A DNA stretch of 7,366 nucleotides from an uncultured Planctomycetaceae bacterium (lineage in GTDB: Bacteria; Planctomycetota; Planctomycetia; Pirellulales; UBA1268). Each line of letters starts with the position of its first letter. The first letter of the stretch is position 1. The stretch covers positions 1 to 7,366 of the forward strand of contig CAJAYZ010000368.1 in NCBI GenBank assembly GCA_903949225.1. Reading direction: 5' to 3'. The notes under the pieces were generated by a model. It was not told the DNA's origin. It did no database searches and saw only the letters and a list, made by a program, of their open reading frames with translations. The translations under genes were made by a program, and so were the position numbers. Below are positions 5,609 to 7,366 of this stretch, piece by piece.

Positions 5609-7138
5609 GTGCGTGCAGCACGTTTGACGGGTGGATGGCTTCTGGTGGCGGGGTTCCTCGCCGCCCTCTCCTTCTCTGGCAGCGGCGTCGCCGCCGAGGC
5701 CGATGCCGGCTTCACGCCGATCTTCAACGGCACCTCCCTCGAGGGCTGGGAGGGGAAGGACTTCTGGACGGTCAAGGACGGCGCGATCGTCGGCACGACG
5801 ACGCCCGAGAAGCCGACCAACGGCAACACCTTCCTCATCTGGCGGCAGGGCACGCTCGACGACTTTGAGCTCAAGATCAAGTACAAGATCGAGGGGGGCA
5901 ACAGCGGCATCCAGTACCGCAGCCACGATCATGGTGATTTCGTCGTCGGCGGCTATCAGGCTGACATCGATTCCTCCCCGACCTACACCGGGATCAACTA
6001 CGAGGAACGGGGCCGCGGGATCCTCGCCGAGCGCGGTCAGCGGGTCACGATTGCTGCTGATGGCACGAAGAAGGTCGAGGAGATTGGCAACAAGGACGAG
6101 CTCCAGAAGCTCATCAAGCCGGGCGAGTGGAACGACTACCACCTCATCGCCAAGGGGCCGAAGCTCTCCCACTTCATCAACGGCACGCTGATGTCGGAGA
6201 CGATTGACGAGCAGGAAGGGAAGCGCGTCGAGAAGGGAATCCTCGCCCTCCAGCTCCACGCCGGCCCGCCGATGGTGGTCCAGTTCAAGGACATTCACCT
6301 CAAGCGCACGAAGCTCGCCGACGGTCGCAAGAAGCTCGTTCTCGTGGCCGGCAACGCCAGCCACGGCCCCGGCGAGCACGAGTTCCGTGCCGGCGTGAAG
6401 CTCCTGGAAAAGTGCCTTGATGCCAGCGGCGACAAGCTCGTCACGGCCGCCTATGACCACGGCTGGCCGGCCGACCCGACCGCCTTCGACAACGCCGACG
6501 GGATCTTCTTCTTCGCCGACGGCGGTGGCGGCCATCCCGTCCTCCAGAGCAACCGGCTGGCGATGGTCGACGCGCTGGCGAAGCGGGGTGTCGGCATCGC
6601 TTGCCTCCACTACGCGGTGGAAGTGCCCAAGGAGAAGGGTGGCCCCGAGTTCCTCAATTGGATGGGGGGCTACTTCGAGCCCCACTGGTCGGTGAATCCC
6701 CACTGGATGCTCGCCAAGACGGAGCTTGCCAAGGATCATCCGATCACGCGTGGCGTGAATCCGTTCGAGACCAACGACGAGTGGTACTACCACATGCGGT
6801 TCAAGGAGCCGCAGTCGAAGGTCGTGTCGATCCTCTCGGCCGTCCCGCCGGACGACACCCGCGAGCGTCCCGATGGCCCCCACAGCAACAACCCCACCGT
6901 CCGGGCCGGCAAGGGGAGCCGCGAAGTCCTTGCGTGGGCGTACGAGCGTCCTGAGGGGGGCCGCGGCTTCGGCTGCACCGGCGCCCACTTCCACCGCAAC
7001 TGGGCCAATGACGACTTCCGTCGCCTGATGCTCAACGCGCTGGTGTGGACGTCGGGCCTGGATGTTCCCGCCGAAGGAATCGCCAGTGGCGTCACCCCCG
7101 ACGACATGGCGGCAAACCTCGACGCCAAGGGGAAGTGA
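5609..7138 (+). CDS. Secreted DUF1080 (3-keto-glycoside hydrolase-like) and ThuA-like fusion protein
   Basis: A 509-residue protein starting at GTG 5609 behind a strong ribosome site. Residues 1-29 form a Sec-type signal peptide (R2/R5, hydrophobic WLLVAGFLAALSF, likely cut after GVAA, before E30). About 35-232 is DUF1080 (PF06439), a concanavalin-like beta-sandwich: FTPIFNGTSLEGW at the start, GGNSGIQYRS in the middle and VVQFKDIHLKR at the end. About 241-484 is a ThuA-like class I amidotransferase-type fold: KKLVLVAGNASHGPGEHEF, ACLHYAVE (H334) and GAHFHRNW (H460, H462), ending ALVWTSGLDVP. Some DUF1080 proteins cleave 3-keto-glycosides, and ThuA is tied to trehalose use through 3-keto sugars in rhizobia. 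A periplasmic role in breaking down oxidised sugars is therefore plausible, but the substrate is unknown. The C-terminal tail (VTPDDMAANLDAKGK) is usual for planctomycete ThuA proteins. A terminator follows 39 bases after the stop. Confidence 0.9.
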   Translation: MRAARLTGGWLLVAGFLAALSFSGSGVAAEADAGFTPIFNGTSLEGWEGKDFWTVKDGAIVGTTTPEKPTNGNTFLIWRQGTLDDFELKIKYKIEGGNSGIQYRSHDHGDFVVGGYQADIDSSPTYTGINYEERGRGILAERGQRVTIAADGTKKVEEIGNKDELQKLIKPGEWNDYHLIAKGPKLSHFINGTLMSETIDEQEGKRVEKGILALQLHAGPPMVVQFKDIHLKRTKLADGRKKLVLVAGNASHGPGEHEFRAGVKLLEKCLDASGDKLVTAAYDHGWPADPTAFDNADGIFFFADGGGGHPVLQSNRLAMVDALAKRGVGIACLHYAVEVPKEKGGPEFLNWMGGYFEPHWSVNPHWMLAKTELAKDHPITRGVNPFETNDEWYYHMRFKEPQSKVVSILSAVPPDDTRERPDGPHSNNPTVRAGKGSREVLAWAYERPEGGRGFGCTGAHFHRNWANDDFRRLMLNALVWTSGLDVPAEGIASGVTPDDMAANLDAKGK

Positions 7139-7145
7139 GCCGAGC

Positions 7146-7165
7146 TGTCGCGAACGAGAGCGACA
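7146..7165 (+). other. Small 3'-UTR hairpin TGTCGC-N8-GCGACA
   Basis: A perfect 6-bp stem with an 8-base loop lies between the stop codon at 7138 and the terminator stem. It lacks a T-run. It may help stabilise the 3' end of the message, or be incidental. Confidence 0.3.
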
Positions 7166-7177
7166 ACATGATTCGAC

Positions 7178-7212
7178 GCGGGGCGGGGGCCTCTCCCCCG
7201 CCCCGCTTTTTT
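7178..7212 (+). terminator. Rho-independent terminator after the DUF1080-ThuA gene
   Basis: A perfect 12-bp GC-only stem, GCGGGGCGGGGG (7178-7189) with CCCCCGCCCCGC (7195-7206), has a 5-base loop CCTCT and is followed directly by six T (7207-7212). The T-run is on the + side only, so it acts in the direction of the upstream gene. It separates that unit from the phosphofructokinase gene, which must have its own promoter in 7213-7268 or be read through; I see no clear promoter hexamers there. Confidence 0.95.
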
Positions 7213-7255
7213 CCAAGCGACCCAGCAGCTCAGACCGATTCAATAGCCCCCTCTC

Positions 7256-7260
7256 AGGAG
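7256..7260 (+). promoter_or_regulatory. Ribosome binding site AGGAG for the phosphofructokinase gene
   Basis: AGGAG lies 8 bases before ATG 7269, the standard spacing. The alternative ATG at 7278 would be 17 bases away, so 7269 is preferred. Confidence 0.65.
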
Positions 7261-7268
7261 AACGTTCC

Positions 7269-7366
7269 ATGTCACCCATGAAGACTCTCGGTATCCTTAC
7301 AGGCGGTGGCGATGTGCCGGGCCTTAACCCCTGCATCAAGGCAGTAGTGGATCGGGCCGTTGACGA
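7269..7366 (+). CDS. 6-phosphofructokinase, N-terminal fragment (3' truncated)
   Basis: Only the first 32 codons are in the window and the frame stays open to the edge. After M-S-P-M-K come the first strand and phosphate-binding loop of the PF00365 family, GILTGGGDVPGLNPCIKAVV, corresponding to the GGDxPGxN nucleotide/phosphate-binding signature of glycolytic phosphofructokinases. The enzyme phosphorylates fructose 6-phosphate to the 1,6-bisphosphate in the cytoplasm. Whether it uses ATP or pyrophosphate depends on residues near position 100 (GGDG versus GGDD type) that are outside the window, so no symbol is given. Start 7269 has AGGAG at 8 bases; ATG 7278 is a possible alternative. It is separated from the preceding gene by a strong terminator and is probably an independent housekeeping unit. 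Confidence 0.88.
   Translation, partial: MSPMKTLGILTGGGDVPGLNPCIKAVVDRAVD

Noticed and set aside
4423..5910. Minus-strand open frame of 495 codons
   Set aside because: Runs across the GT61 domain, an intergenic region and the start of the DUF1080 gene, all with good + strand evidence; the translation has no recognisable family.
5456..7339. Minus-strand open frame of 627 codons, the longest on that strand
   Set aside because: It reads through the terminator and opposite the well-supported DUF1080-ThuA gene; composition is that of a GC-driven shadow frame.

Overview
The window reads as a high-GC bacterial chromosome segment, most likely from a planctomycete (Pirellulales-like). This is inferred from the gene content, not from a marker gene. 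The typical signs are a DUF1570 peptidase-like protein, a secreted Gfo/Idh/MocA oxidoreductase with a twin-arginine leader, a secreted DUF1080 protein, a ThuA domain and GTG starts. All genes I accept lie on the + strand. No tRNA, rRNA, CRISPR array, transposase or phage gene is visible, and no stretch over about 140 bases lacks a gene.

Layout. 1-383 is the 3' end of a DUF1570-type (gluzincin-like) gene. 485-1789 encodes an exported Gfo/Idh/MocA oxidoreductase whose signal peptide contains three perfect copies of a 21-bp repeat. 1925-3373 encodes a membrane-anchored coiled-coil protein with a small beta-type domain and a BRCT-like C-terminus. After only 14 bases comes 3388-5469, a fusion of a polysaccharide pyruvyl transferase domain with a family-61 glycosyltransferase domain. 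5609-7138 encodes a secreted fusion of a DUF1080 (3-keto-glycoside hydrolase-like) domain with a ThuA-like domain. A textbook rho-independent terminator at 7178-7212 ends that unit. 7269-7366 is the start of a 6-phosphofructokinase gene that runs off the window.

Working together. The 1925-5469 pair looks like one transcription unit, with a membrane or cell-envelope coiled-coil protein followed by a glycan-modifying enzyme. The Gfo/Idh/MocA enzyme and the DUF1080-ThuA fusion belong to families linked to oxidation of sugars at C3 and breakdown of the 3-keto product. Both carry export signals, so they could act in one extracytoplasmic sugar pathway, but they are not adjacent and the link is inference.

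The intergenic regions hold several inverted repeats and weak -10-like hexamers. The terminator is the only non-coding element I consider secure.
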